Assembly (NCBI GenBank): GCA_021799405.1
Contig: JAJZAL010000018.1
Coordinates: forward strand, 1 to 39,570
DNA length: 39,570 nt
Source of the DNA: Acidobacteriota bacterium
GTDB lineage: Bacteria > Acidobacteriota > Terriglobia > Terriglobales > Acidobacteriaceae
Reading direction: 5' to 3'
Shown here: positions 24,460 to 31,694 of the stretch, one piece after another
Layout of the letters: each line of letters opens with the position of its first letter
Position numbering within the stretch: the first letter of the stretch is position 1
The notes under the pieces: generated by a model
What the model saw: only the letters and a program-made list of their open reading frames with translations
Told to the model about the DNA's origin: nothing
Database searches by the model: none
Translations under genes and position numbers: made by a program

Positions 24460-25041
24460 TTAGGCCGCGCGATACCCCCGCCCTTCTCCGCGCCATCGCC
24501 TGTGCCTCCCCTTCCCTTCTTCGATCCAGCGCAACCGGGCAGTCAAACCAACGAACGATGCGGTACGCCGACGTGGAGCGGTCAGGCCGGAGAGAGTGGC
24601 CTCAAGGCTGGGAACGGCGGTGTGCCAACGATCACGCCATGAGCGATGAACCAAACCAAGGCACACGCGGCAGGCGAAGCGGTCTACCCCGTCCGGCAGG
24701 TACAGAAGGGAACATCTGCGCTCGCAGGCCGGGCAGCGGAACCAGTGGCGGCGGTGCGGGCCGGACGGGTGAGGGATGAGGTCGTGGGTGATGGGGATAA
24801 ACTGCCGGGCCAGCCATTCCGGCGGGGCAATGCTGAAGACCTGGCGCGGGATGATGAGGCGGTCAGGCACACCGTCTTCGCTGACAAGGTGAAACCGGAG
24901 TTGAGCGGAGGTCCAGCGGAGCATGCGGAGGGTAGGATCGGCCAGCGAGAGCGAGAGCGGACGGAGGATAGAGGGACAGTGGAGAACGTAGCGAACGGAT
25001 TCAACTAGAGCAGGGCGGCGAACGGACGGGGCAGTGGTCAT
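24460..25041 (-). CDS. Zinc-ribbon protein of unknown function
   Basis: This 193-residue protein carries a cysteine cluster Cys103-x2-Cys106-x3-Cys110 ... Cys124-x2-Cys127 in WFRCPACERRCSLLYL and FACRVCLGLVHRSW. Similar CPxCxRRCxxLYLP proteins recur on mobile elements and have no assigned function. The N-terminal part (LRWTSAQLRFHLVSED) may form a beta domain, and the tail is Arg/Gly-rich. The start at 25041 is uncertain; an in-frame GTG at 25080 is possible and neither has a clear ribosome site. It converges on the small HTH gene and diverges from the gene at 25146. Confidence 0.65.
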   Translation of the reverse strand: MTTAPSVRRPALVESVRYVLHCPSILRPLSLSLADPTLRMLRWTSAQLRFHLVSEDGVPDRLIIPRQVFSIAPPEWLARQFIPITHDLIPHPSGPHRRHWFRCPACERRCSLLYLPDGVDRFACRVCLGLVHRSWRDRWHTAVPSLEATLSGLTAPRRRTASFVGLTARLRWIEEGKGRHRRWRGEGRGYRAA

Positions 25042-25145
25042 GTTTGTATCCGGGCGACGGAGGGCAGGCTGACGGATCACGCGCGGGCGGTGCGAAAGTT
25101 CATCGGCGTATGATGGCAGCCGAGTACAGAAAGGAAGGGCTTTCG

Positions 25146-25331
25146 ATGACCGAAGAACAAGCGCAAGAGTTCCTCGACATTCTCAGAGAGATTGCCGACT
25201 CAATGGATCACCTTGTTCGTTTTGTTGATGTTTATGCGACCCTGACGTTAAAGATGCCTCACGTTCCAAGTCCAGAAGAGACGAGAACTCGGCCTTCTCA
25301 CGGCCCTCCAACAGGACAGCGGCGATCCTGA
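25146..25331 (+). CDS. Small hypothetical protein (61 aa)
   Basis: The ATG follows AAAGGAAGG with good spacing. The N-terminal 40 residues (MTEEQAQEFLDILREIADSM ... RFVDVYATLTLK) are predicted helical; the tail is Pro/Arg/Thr-rich. Its 3' part overlaps a minus-strand reading frame at 25183-25416 that also has a ribosome site. It lies upstream of a plus-strand terminator. I do not recognise a family. Confidence 0.5.
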   Translation: MTEEQAQEFLDILREIADSMDHLVRFVDVYATLTLKMPHVPSPEETRTRPSHGPPTGQRRS

Positions 25332-25416
25332 GGGCCAGCTTCGCATTAGCAATCGTTGTATCGCTGAGGAGATCGGCAATTCTCTCCGCGTAGGGGATCG
25401 GGGGGTGTTGTTGCAT
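25183..25416 (-). CDS. Small hypothetical protein (77 aa), antisense to its neighbour
   Basis: The reading frame begins MQQHPPIPYAERIADLLSD and continues with a convincing amphipathic helix (NAKLALRIAAVLLEGREKAE). AGGAG lies 11 bases before the ATG. It overlaps the plus-strand gene 25146-25331 tail to tail over 149 bases. By composition this frame looks at least as protein-like as the plus-strand one. Its function is unknown. Confidence 0.5.
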   Translation of the reverse strand: MQQHPPIPYAERIADLLSDTTIANAKLALRIAAVLLEGREKAEFSSLLDLEREASLTSGSHKHQQNEQGDPLSRQSL

Positions 25417-25651
25417 TTCGCATGGTTCTCCTATATGTTGAACTCGTCAGCAGAACTCAAAGTCAGAAGAAGCCGCATCCTAGCCCGATGCGGCTTTTTA
25501 TTTCGTCTAACTATACAGTCAGCGATACGGTAGGTCCACGCGCCGCCCCCCAAACCAACTGCCCGGGCATTCCCTTTCACCGAATCCCCGTCAACAATCT
25601 TGACGCCGTGACCCCAAGCGCGCGCCGCCGGATGCTGACTGCAACCAAGCA
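25417..25651. other. Intergenic region containing a terminator
   Basis: Apart from the strong stem-loop at 25472-25500 I see no coding or RNA signal here. Open frames on both strands cross the terminator and lack ribosome sites. Confidence 0.5.
25472..25500 (+). terminator. Rho-independent terminator
   Basis: GCCGCATC-CTAGCCC-GATGCGGC is followed by TTTTTATTT on the plus strand. The flanking A and T bases extend the 8-bp stem. It should stop plus-strand transcription coming from 25146. Confidence 0.85.
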
Positions 25652-25897
25652 TCACCGGCCCTTACCATTGATCGCATCCTCAATTGCGCTGAGTCTCTTC
25701 ACGACTTCGGCGTGACGCTCCTTCGAAAAGACGTCAAACACAACGATCATGACGGCAAGAACCAGTGAAATTGCTGCCGAGAGTCCCGGACGGATACCAC
25801 CGATCCAACAAAGCACGATCCAGAAGAACGCCGAGTAAAACACGACCGCCGCAAGAACCGCTGCCGGAGTTTCTGAGTCATTCTCGTATCGTGTCAT
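25652..25897 (-). CDS. Small membrane protein (81 aa)
   Basis: The protein has two hydrophobic helices (AAVLAAVVFYSAFFWIVLCW and a second around ISLVLAVMIVVFDVF) separated by a short GGIRPGLS loop. A charged C-terminal tail with a possible coiled segment follows (HAEVVKRLSAIEDAINGKGR). AGAGGGGAAC precedes the ATG at 25897; a GTG one codon earlier is possible. It is the last of three minus-strand cargo genes with short gaps. I cannot assign a function. Confidence 0.7.
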   Translation of the reverse strand: MTRYENDSETPAAVLAAVVFYSAFFWIVLCWIGGIRPGLSAAISLVLAVMIVVFDVFSKERHAEVVKRLSAIEDAINGKGR

Positions 25898-25929
25898 CAC
25901 AGTTCCCCTCTCATCCCCAGCGAGTTTTT

Positions 25930-26373
25930 CTATTTGCGGCCCGAACCCTTTGTCCTGAGCGTCTTTGTCTCAATCGCCAACTTGTGAGCCTTACCTTCGG
26001 CATCGCGCAGGTAAAGGTCCATCCCCACTACTGCGAACGTGACCGGCGTGTTGATCGTGACATCCAGAGCCTCATCGCGGTGTTTGGTTTTCAACTCCGC
26101 CGTGTAGATATATTTGGCGTTTTCAATCGTGAACTGCCAGACGATGTAGACCGTCGTGACCGTCCTGCCCACACCGTTGGCACTTCTCCAGCCATAGACG
26201 TAGGGCTGGCTTTTTTCGGTGACATTGCGGAGCGTGCCCGTCTTCCATGCGGAGTTGGGTATTTTCTTGGCGAAAGCGGCAGGGGCGGCAGCGAAGATGA
26301 CAAGCAAGACGAGTGACAGGAGAACGGGCAGGCGGGCGGGAGTTGCAGTGCGGTGTTGCTGCACGGGCTTCAT
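25930..26373 (-). CDS. Secreted hypothetical protein (147 aa)
   Basis: A signal peptide (LPVLLSLVLLVIFAAAP, cleavage near AFA-KK) precedes a small domain starting KKIPNSAWKTGTLRNVTEK. I believe similar 'AWKTGTL' exported proteins occur widely in acidobacteria without known function. The body looks rich in beta-strands (TVTTVYIVWQFTIENAKYIYTAEL). AAGGAAG precedes the ATG. Its stop is 32 bases before the start of the small membrane protein gene, suggesting one transcript. Confidence 0.8.
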   Translation of the reverse strand: MKPVQQHRTATPARLPVLLSLVLLVIFAAAPAAFAKKIPNSAWKTGTLRNVTEKSQPYVYGWRSANGVGRTVTTVYIVWQFTIENAKYIYTAELKTKHRDEALDVTINTPVTFAVVGMDLYLRDAEGKAHKLAIETKTLRTKGSGRK

Positions 26374-26415
26374 TGGCTTCCTTTCGTTGACCTCGGCTTT
26401 GGAACAGCGGCGGGT

Positions 26416-27393
26416 TCACTGCGCGGGCGTGGACGGGTGATGCTTGAACCACTTCCGCGCCCGCTCCTGTACTTGAGATAGTTCCGCTGGGGTTAGGTGA
26501 GATGCTGCGTCGTTTCGATCTTTGGCCGCAATTTTCGGATCGAACATCCAAACATTGTGATTTGACGCAAGTGCAACGTCGAACCAAAAATAGGCTTCGG
26601 TGTAATCTTGCGGGACACCATTGCCATCCTGATACAGCAATCCGAGCTTATATTGTGCGTCTGCGTCACCGTGATCTGCCGCTTCGCGATACCACATCGC
26701 AGCTCTTGCATCATCTTGCGCTACGCCTAGGCCCCAACGGTACAGCGTACCTAGCTGCATCTCGGCGTCGGCATTGCCTTGATCAGCAGCCTTGCGATAC
26801 CACTGCAGAGCTATAGCATCGCTGGTGGGCACGCCTAGACCCGCCCTGTAAATCGTGCCGAGTTCATCCTGAGCGTAACTATCTCCTTGGTTAGCGGCTT
26901 TGCGATACCAGTATGCGGCTTGAGCGAAGACCCACTTGCATTGCGCACAGAAGACGGCTGACGATGCCTTGGATTTCACAAGCCACTGTGCCTCTTCATA
27001 ATCGGCTACATCAGAGTAAATATTGCCGAGCGACTCTTGCGCCACCGCGCCCCCTTGATCAGCCGCTTTTCGGTACCACTGTATGGCCATCGTGAAGTTC
27101 TCGGGGACACCTTGGCCATCGGCATACAATGTGCCGAGATTGGTTTCTGCGTCAGCGTTACCTTGGGCTGCGGAATCCCGGAGCCATTGCGCTGCCTTTG
27201 CGTAGTCTTTGGGGACACCATTGCCCGTCTGGTACATCCACCCAAGTGAGAACTCCGCCTTGGCGTCACCGCTTTCAGCCTTCGCCTTGAGCGCAGCAAT
27301 ATTCTGGGCCGCAGTTTTGGCAGTCTGCGCGGCCGCCGCGCACGTCACCACCAACACCAACCCTCCGGCCACACACCAGAACATTTTGGACAT
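26416..27393 (-). CDS. Secreted Sel1-repeat protein
   Basis: This 325-residue protein has a signal peptide (MSKMFWCVAGGLVLVVTC) and about six Sel1-like repeats of roughly 36 residues. These are recognisable as A-Q-LG-xY-x-G-GVPxDxxxAxxWYRKAADQG (for example AEFSLGWMYQTGNGVPKDY and AEMQLGTLYRWGLGVAQDD). One repeat is interrupted by an insert with a Cys-x2-Cys pair (VFCAQCKW). Sel1 repeats form solenoids that mediate protein-protein contacts. It is the first gene of the minus-strand cargo run ending at 25652 and lies divergent from the XRE regulator. The partner is unknown. Confidence 0.9.
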   Translation of the reverse strand: MSKMFWCVAGGLVLVVTCAAAAQTAKTAAQNIAALKAKAESGDAKAEFSLGWMYQTGNGVPKDYAKAAQWLRDSAAQGNADAETNLGTLYADGQGVPENFTMAIQWYRKAADQGGAVAQESLGNIYSDVADYEEAQWLVKSKASSAVFCAQCKWVFAQAAYWYRKAANQGDSYAQDELGTIYRAGLGVPTSDAIALQWYRKAADQGNADAEMQLGTLYRWGLGVAQDDARAAMWYREAADHGDADAQYKLGLLYQDGNGVPQDYTEAYFWFDVALASNHNVWMFDPKIAAKDRNDAASHLTPAELSQVQERARKWFKHHPSTPAQ

Positions 27394-27420
27394 TTTCAGT
27401 TACCCCAGAATCGCACGTCC

Positions 27421-27474
27421 GTGTCTTATGCGACACAATGCAGGCTCATGCTAACGCCATGCTGGGGGCATGGC
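27421..27474. promoter_or_regulatory. Two inverted repeats between the Sel1 and XRE genes
   Basis: GTGTC-N6-GACAC (27421-27436) is an operator-like dyad in the divergent region. A second perfect repeat, GCCATGC-TGGGG-GCATGGC (27456-27474), contains the ribosome site and the ATG of the XRE gene in its loop and right arm. The first may bind the XRE protein; the second could act as an operator or hide the start codon in the mRNA. Both roles are inference. Confidence 0.5.
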
Positions 27475-27685
27475 AAGCGACATTTGCGTGCGCGTAGGGC
27501 GCAAAATCAAAGAGTTGCGCCGCGCGAAGGGATGGTCTCAGCAATTGCTGGCGGACCATGCCGAGTTGGAGCGGGCACACTTGTCGCGGCTGGAACTGGG
27601 CAGGCGGGAAGCCTGCTTGAGGGCACTGGAGCGGATCGCGCGGGCGTTGGATGTGGAGGTGGAGGATTTGGTGCGGCGTGGCTAG
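27470..27685 (+). CDS. XRE-family HTH regulator
   Basis: This 71-residue Cro/C1-type protein is essentially one HTH domain: RVGRKIKELRRAKGWSQQLLADHAELERAHLSRLE, then LRALERIARALDVEVEDLV. Such small regulators control prophages, restriction systems or toxin-antitoxin pairs. GGGGG lies just before the ATG within a hairpin. It is divergent from the Sel1 gene and convergent with the zinc-ribbon/membrane protein pair. It likely regulates the cargo region. Confidence 0.9.
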   Translation: MASDICVRVGRKIKELRRAKGWSQQLLADHAELERAHLSRLELGRREACLRALERIARALDVEVEDLVRRG

Positions 27686-27811
27686 GGTGGCGATGCGTGC
27701 GCGTTGCGCTTGGCCCTCACCGGTGCCTTCTCATAGAGAGGTGGTGGAACTGCAGGAAGAGTCTTCTTCTCAATCAAAAGCAAATTGTCGACGGTATCCG
27801 GAATCGGAGGG

Positions 27812-27937
27812 CTAAAGCCCAAGGACAACAACTGCTAATGACACAAAGGCGATCAGGAAGCACAGAGAACCCCAGCCACGATGCTTCTTAATGAACAACC
27901 CGATACCAGCCAGCGTGAAAATTGTGAATATCAGCAT
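27812..27937 (-). CDS. 41-residue two-helix membrane protein
   Basis: This short reading frame starts with ATG at 27937 and ends with TAG at 27812. AGGGAAG lies 8 bases before the ATG. The product has two hydrophobic helices (MLIFTIFTLAGIGLF and LCFLIAFVSLAVVVLGL) joined by the charged turn IKKHRGWGS. It starts 23 bases after the stop of the zinc-ribbon/membrane protein gene, so the two are probably co-transcribed. Size and shape resemble small accessory or toxin-like membrane proteins, but no function can be assigned. Confidence 0.7.
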   Translation of the reverse strand: MLIFTIFTLAGIGLFIKKHRGWGSLCFLIAFVSLAVVVLGL

Positions 27938-27960
27938 AGTTATACTTCCCTAGGCCAAGC

Positions 27961-28740
27961 CTAGCTCCCTGATCCACCGGATTGCTTCAGTACCCCGCCT
28001 GCCTGCTTGCATGTGAATGTAGTGCCGCCTCCGAGGAGTGACCCCTGATTCCGTGTACAGTGCCAGAACACGATCCCGTATTGCCGTTCAAACGGCTTAC
28101 CATCGAACGTTATCTTGATCTTGTGAACCGGACCGTTGCCACAATCTATCTCATAGAGGGCATACCCAATTTGCTTATGAAAGGCTGCAGCATCGGCGGT
28201 GGTCAGGGGTACTGATTCGCAGTTTCTAGTCTCACCGGGTAACCAGTTCGACATCTCTGACGGCCCAGTCATCAGAGTCTCTCGCTCGTACGAAATCACT
28301 CCGAGATCCGCGAGTAAACGAGGGACGGAACGAAGGCCCCACACGAGGGCCGCAAGAAATGAAAGCAATAGGGCAAACTTGAACATGCTCTTGAACGCAG
28401 AATTCCACCTGTTGCGGGCAGAGCGCCACATTTCCTTGCGCCTCTGATATTTAAGCAAGCTTTCTCGGGCGGACTCGTAATCGAACGACCCCTTATCTTG
28501 TTCGTTTGACTCTTCTGAATCTTCACTTGGACTTGGGAAACGGCATTCAGGCACTGATTTTGGATATTCGTTTGCGTCGCCCGTCGTGTTTCTAGGTTCC
28601 TGATCTACTGGCACGGAATGGCCGCACTCCAGGCAGCGCACTATTTCTTCCGGACTAAACGCGCGTATCTTGTCTACGCCGCTGGGCCATTTCTCTGTTT
28701 CTTGGTCAGTATTGCATTGACCGCAGTAATATAGCGCCAT
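27961..28740 (-). CDS. Zinc-ribbon protein with one membrane helix
   Basis: This 259-residue protein begins with a zinc ribbon, Cys6-x2-Cys9 ... Cys36-x2-Cys39 (YYCGQCNTD and VRCLECGHS). An acidic low-complexity linker follows (SPSEDSEESNEQDKG), then a basic segment, one membrane helix at about 119-137 (FALLLSFLAALVWGL) and a C-terminal domain of about 120 residues. The predicted topology puts the ribbon in the cytoplasm and the C-terminal domain outside, with four cysteines there (NCESV, IDCGNG, WHCTRN, FTCKQ) that could form disulfides. AGAGGAAA precedes the ATG. I recognise no named family. Confidence 0.75.
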   Translation of the reverse strand: MALYYCGQCNTDQETEKWPSGVDKIRAFSPEEIVRCLECGHSVPVDQEPRNTTGDANEYPKSVPECRFPSPSEDSEESNEQDKGSFDYESARESLLKYQRRKEMWRSARNRWNSAFKSMFKFALLLSFLAALVWGLRSVPRLLADLGVISYERETLMTGPSEMSNWLPGETRNCESVPLTTADAAAFHKQIGYALYEIDCGNGPVHKIKITFDGKPFERQYGIVFWHCTRNQGSLLGGGTTFTCKQAGGVLKQSGGSGS

Positions 28741-29362
28741 TTTCCTCTCCCCACCCTCTACTATCCGGCCCCATGCTCAGATGGGAAAGCAGCCCCAGCT
28801 TTTCGCTCCGCGAGCAATGCTAGAGCGTACCCAGTACGGGGTCAAGGAATATAGACTCATGGGCTGTCTATCCATCGGCTTTACAACCCGATGACTGTAG
28901 CCCACGCCCTTCGGCACGGTTTTTAAACAAATCCGTGTAAAGCGCATCTCAGCCCCCGCGCACAACTCAAAAAAAAATTGAAAATTGCGAGCGCCTTATA
29001 TCGCCTCAACCTTCCAGCCGAACGTGCCACGCGAACCGCACCCCCTGAGAACGTGCGCGCGCCGCGTCCGGTTGCGCGAACCGTTGCGCGTGGGATGGTC
29101 AGCGCTTCCGCCCGCTGGCCGGGTGTGGGAGCAGCCCGGCAGACGGTCACGCCGGGGATCACAACCGGCCATCAGCAGCGCCGCATTTTGTGTCGTTGTT
29201 TGTGTCGTAACTGTGCCATCCCTGCCGGTGTCGGGCCATGTCCGGCAGTGTCACTCAGGCACACACAAAAGGCAGTGAACGTGCGCAAAACGCGCATGAA
29301 CACTGCCTCTCAGTGTCACTTAGTATCGTCTGGTATCTTTCCGTCAGACTTTACTCTCTGAA
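28741..29362. other. Non-coding right end of the element
   Basis: No convincing gene is visible. The last 180 bases hold the right copy of the 27-bp arm repeat (29185-29211), an inverted repeat TGCCGG/CCGGCA (29223-29228, 29242-29247), and a direct repeat CAGTGTCACT (29246-29255, 29311-29320). A nested hairpin also lies there, with arms GGCAGTG/CACTGCC (29271-29277, 29301-29307) and TGCGC/GCGCA inside. Such density suits protein-binding sites for excision. Confidence 0.55.
29185..29211. repeat. Right arm-type repeat (TGTGTCGT motifs)
   Basis: This is an exact 27-bp copy of 20327-20353, in the same orientation, with TGTGTCGT at 29189 and 29201. It lies about 150 bases inside attR. Confidence 0.75.
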
Positions 29363-29407
29363 TTCGCAACGAGGAGGTCAGCGGTTCGATCCCGCTTAGC
29401 TCCACCA
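29363..29407 (+). repeat. attR core (tRNA-Ala 3' remnant)
   Basis: These 45 bases are identical to the 3' part of tRNA-Ala at 20240-20284, including CCA. No 5' tRNA half precedes them, so this is not a gene but the right junction of the element. Confidence 0.95.
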
Positions 29408-29432
29408 AAATCCCCTCAAATCCCAGCCATTC

Positions 29433-31646
29433 TTACATCTTCACCACCGTCGCGCCCGCCTCCAGCGTCACCATCACCGGCTCTTTCCGCCCGACAAACT
29501 CCACGCGCACCCGCCTGCCGGCTGCTGGTCTCCCATTCTCATCGGCCCGTACCGTCAACTTCCGCTCCGCATCCCGCCACGCGCACAGCAGCCGCGTAAA
29601 CTCGCCCTCCCGGTACCGAAAGCTCTCGCCGTCATCCTCGTACACCGCAAATTCCCCATCCGCACCCGGATACACCCTCAGCGTCAGCGGCTCATCCACC
29701 GGCTCTTCCGTCCACTGCTTCACTGGCCCCAGCGGAACCACCGCGCCCGCCTTCACATACAGCGGAATCGTCTCCAGGTCCACCTCCCGCGTCACTTCCC
29801 TGCCGCCGTCCAGCTGCTCACCGGTCCAAAAGTCCCACCACTCGCCCTCCGGCAGATACACCCTCCGCTGCCGCGCCCCCTTCTCCAGCACCGGAGCCAC
29901 CAGGAACGCATCGCCCCACAGATACTCGTCATCCCGCAGCAGTGCATTCCTGTCTCCGGGATACGCAAACCACAGCGCCCTCATCATCGGCAGCCCCGTC
30001 CGATGCGTCTGCTCCACCGTCGAATACACATACGGCAGCATCCGGTAGCGCAGTTCCAGGTACTTCCGGCAAATCACCTCCACCTGCGCATCGTGCAACT
30101 CCGCCTCCGGGGGCCATCCCGGACCCAGCCGTTCCGCGCCCTCCAGCGGTCCCGGCTTCCCCGTATCCCATCCCCACGGCAGCCGCAGCTTCCACGCCTG
30201 CCCATGCGACCGGAACAGCGGGCAGAACGCGCTGAATTGAAACCATCGCAGATACAATTCCGGAGTCAGCTCCAGCGTCGGCGTAAATCCGCCCGTGTCC
30301 GTGCCCCAGTACGGCACTCCGCTCAGCCCCGTGTTGATCCCGTTCCGAACCTGCGCCGCCAGCGTCTTCCATGTCGAAGTCACATCGCCGGACCACAGCC
30401 ACCCATACCGCTGCAAGCCCGCATAGCCGTTGCGGTTCAGCGCAAACGGCCGCCGCTTCGGATGCACCGTCAGCGGACCCTCCCAATACATCTTGTTACG
30501 GTCCAGCCGGTTGTACACCGAGAGTCGGTCGCCCTCATCGGCCCACCAGCCGTCCACGCCCACGGCCTCCACGGGCAAATGCTCTTTCCAGTAGCTCACC
30601 GCATCACCGGGCTCGCGCGCCGTCGGCCCCGTGTCGTGAATCGTCCCGTGGAAATCCCCCGGCGGCACCACGTGCAGCACCACCTTGAAGTGCTCCGCGT
30701 GAAATTCCCCAAACATCGCCTTCGGATTCGGAAACACATCCTCGTTAAAGGTGAACGACCCATGCCCTGTATTCCATCCCGATGGGCAAAATCCCGTACC
30801 CAGATAGATCAGCGTGTCGCACGGCAGTTTCTTCTCGCGGAAGCTCCGCGCAATTCCCAGTACTTCTTCCTTGCTCGCCAGCGTCCGGTGCGACTGCTGA
30901 TACCCCAGCGCCCAGCGCGGCGGTAAATGCGGAAATCCCGTCAGCTCCGCATATCCGCGCAGTATTTCCCGCGGCTCATCGCCCACTATCAAATACACGT
31001 TGCGCGTCGAGGTCGCTTCCACCGGCCAGAAGACTCCCCGCTCGCCCCGCAAATCCATCACGCCGGAGGGCTGCCCGATCAGCAGCCCCCATCCCGACGC
31101 GCTCACCAGCCACGGAATCGGCAGCCGCGCCCCATCCGTATCCAGGTTCGGCGTTCCCTCGCCGTTGTGCATCCGGTAGCGCGCGCCGCGCAAGTCAAAC
31201 GTCGGCAGTCCCTCGCCCATCCCGAACACCGGCCCGTCCGCAATCCCAAACCGCACCGCCGTGCTGTCGTCGTCGAACTGAATCTGCTGCCGGAATTTCC
31301 CGCCCGGCTTCGTCACCGTCACCCGCAGCGGATTCTCCTCCACCGCTATCCGGTACTTCCCCCATGCCATCTCTTTCACGACCGGGTCCAGCTGGCTCTC
31401 CAGCGCCACCGCATACGGATGCGCCACCACGCCCAGCTCTTCTTCGCTTGCCCACGCATTCACCGGCGCAATGCCAATCCGCAGCACATTGGCGCTGATC
31501 GACGTCAGGTCCAGGTCCAGCAGTCCGGGCTTTCCTGTCAGGCGCGGCAGCACGCCCGCTCCTGCCACCCGGCACGTCAGCAGAACCTGCGCCGCTCCTG
31601 CGCCCATCCCGCCCAATACAGCTCTGCGCGAAACCTTCGTCGCCAT
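29433..31646 (-). CDS. Exported glycoside hydrolase family 31 enzyme
   Basis: This 737-residue GH31 enzyme (alpha-glucosidase/alpha-xylosidase group) starts with a Tat-like signal (VSRRAVLGGMGAGAAQVLL). The N-terminal beta domain is followed by a TIM barrel with PPRWALGYQQSH, the nucleophile Asp370 in GWWADEGD and the acid/base Asp421 in WSGDVTSTW; a beta-sandwich end follows. The enzyme removes alpha-linked sugars from glycan ends outside the cytoplasm; exact substrate specificity cannot be read. GAGAGGAGG precedes the ATG. It starts 48 bases after the TPR gene, probably in the same operon. Its stop lies 25 bases from attR, so it is the first host gene beyond the element. Confidence 0.9.
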   Translation of the reverse strand: MATKVSRRAVLGGMGAGAAQVLLTCRVAGAGVLPRLTGKPGLLDLDLTSISANVLRIGIAPVNAWASEEELGVVAHPYAVALESQLDPVVKEMAWGKYRIAVEENPLRVTVTKPGGKFRQQIQFDDDSTAVRFGIADGPVFGMGEGLPTFDLRGARYRMHNGEGTPNLDTDGARLPIPWLVSASGWGLLIGQPSGVMDLRGERGVFWPVEATSTRNVYLIVGDEPREILRGYAELTGFPHLPPRWALGYQQSHRTLASKEEVLGIARSFREKKLPCDTLIYLGTGFCPSGWNTGHGSFTFNEDVFPNPKAMFGEFHAEHFKVVLHVVPPGDFHGTIHDTGPTAREPGDAVSYWKEHLPVEAVGVDGWWADEGDRLSVYNRLDRNKMYWEGPLTVHPKRRPFALNRNGYAGLQRYGWLWSGDVTSTWKTLAAQVRNGINTGLSGVPYWGTDTGGFTPTLELTPELYLRWFQFSAFCPLFRSHGQAWKLRLPWGWDTGKPGPLEGAERLGPGWPPEAELHDAQVEVICRKYLELRYRMLPYVYSTVEQTHRTGLPMMRALWFAYPGDRNALLRDDEYLWGDAFLVAPVLEKGARQRRVYLPEGEWWDFWTGEQLDGGREVTREVDLETIPLYVKAGAVVPLGPVKQWTEEPVDEPLTLRVYPGADGEFAVYEDDGESFRYREGEFTRLLCAWRDAERKLTVRADENGRPAAGRRVRVEFVGRKEPVMVTLEAGATVVKM

Positions 31647-31694
31647 CTCGGCCTCCTCTCAGCTTGTGTGCAGGGCCTCTCCGCGATGCACGGC

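Larger units (their letters stand above)
20240..29407. mobile_element. 9.1-kb integrative element in tRNA-Ala
   Basis: The unit spans attL to attR and would excise as a 9,123-bp circle. Reading inward from attL it encodes an integrase, a CGNR-like protein, two excisionase-like HTH proteins and a RepA-type ATPase, followed by about ten cargo genes of unknown function. It lacks recognisable capsid, portal, terminase, relaxase, conjugation or restriction genes. By eye its base composition is less GC-rich and its codon use less biased than in the flanking host genes, fitting horizontal acquisition. It could be a phage satellite, a mobilisable island or a remnant; the sequence alone does not decide. 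Confidence 0.92.

Noticed and set aside
25431..25715. Open frames on both strands across the terminator
   Set aside because: A strong intrinsic terminator lies inside them and neither has a ribosome site.
28978..29361. A 127-residue plus-strand frame at the right end of the element
   Set aside because: It crosses the arm repeat and hairpins, has no ribosome site and no recognisable composition.
29363..29407. Second tRNA-like sequence
   Set aside because: Only the 3' 45 bases are present with no 5' half; it is the attR copy, not a tRNA gene.
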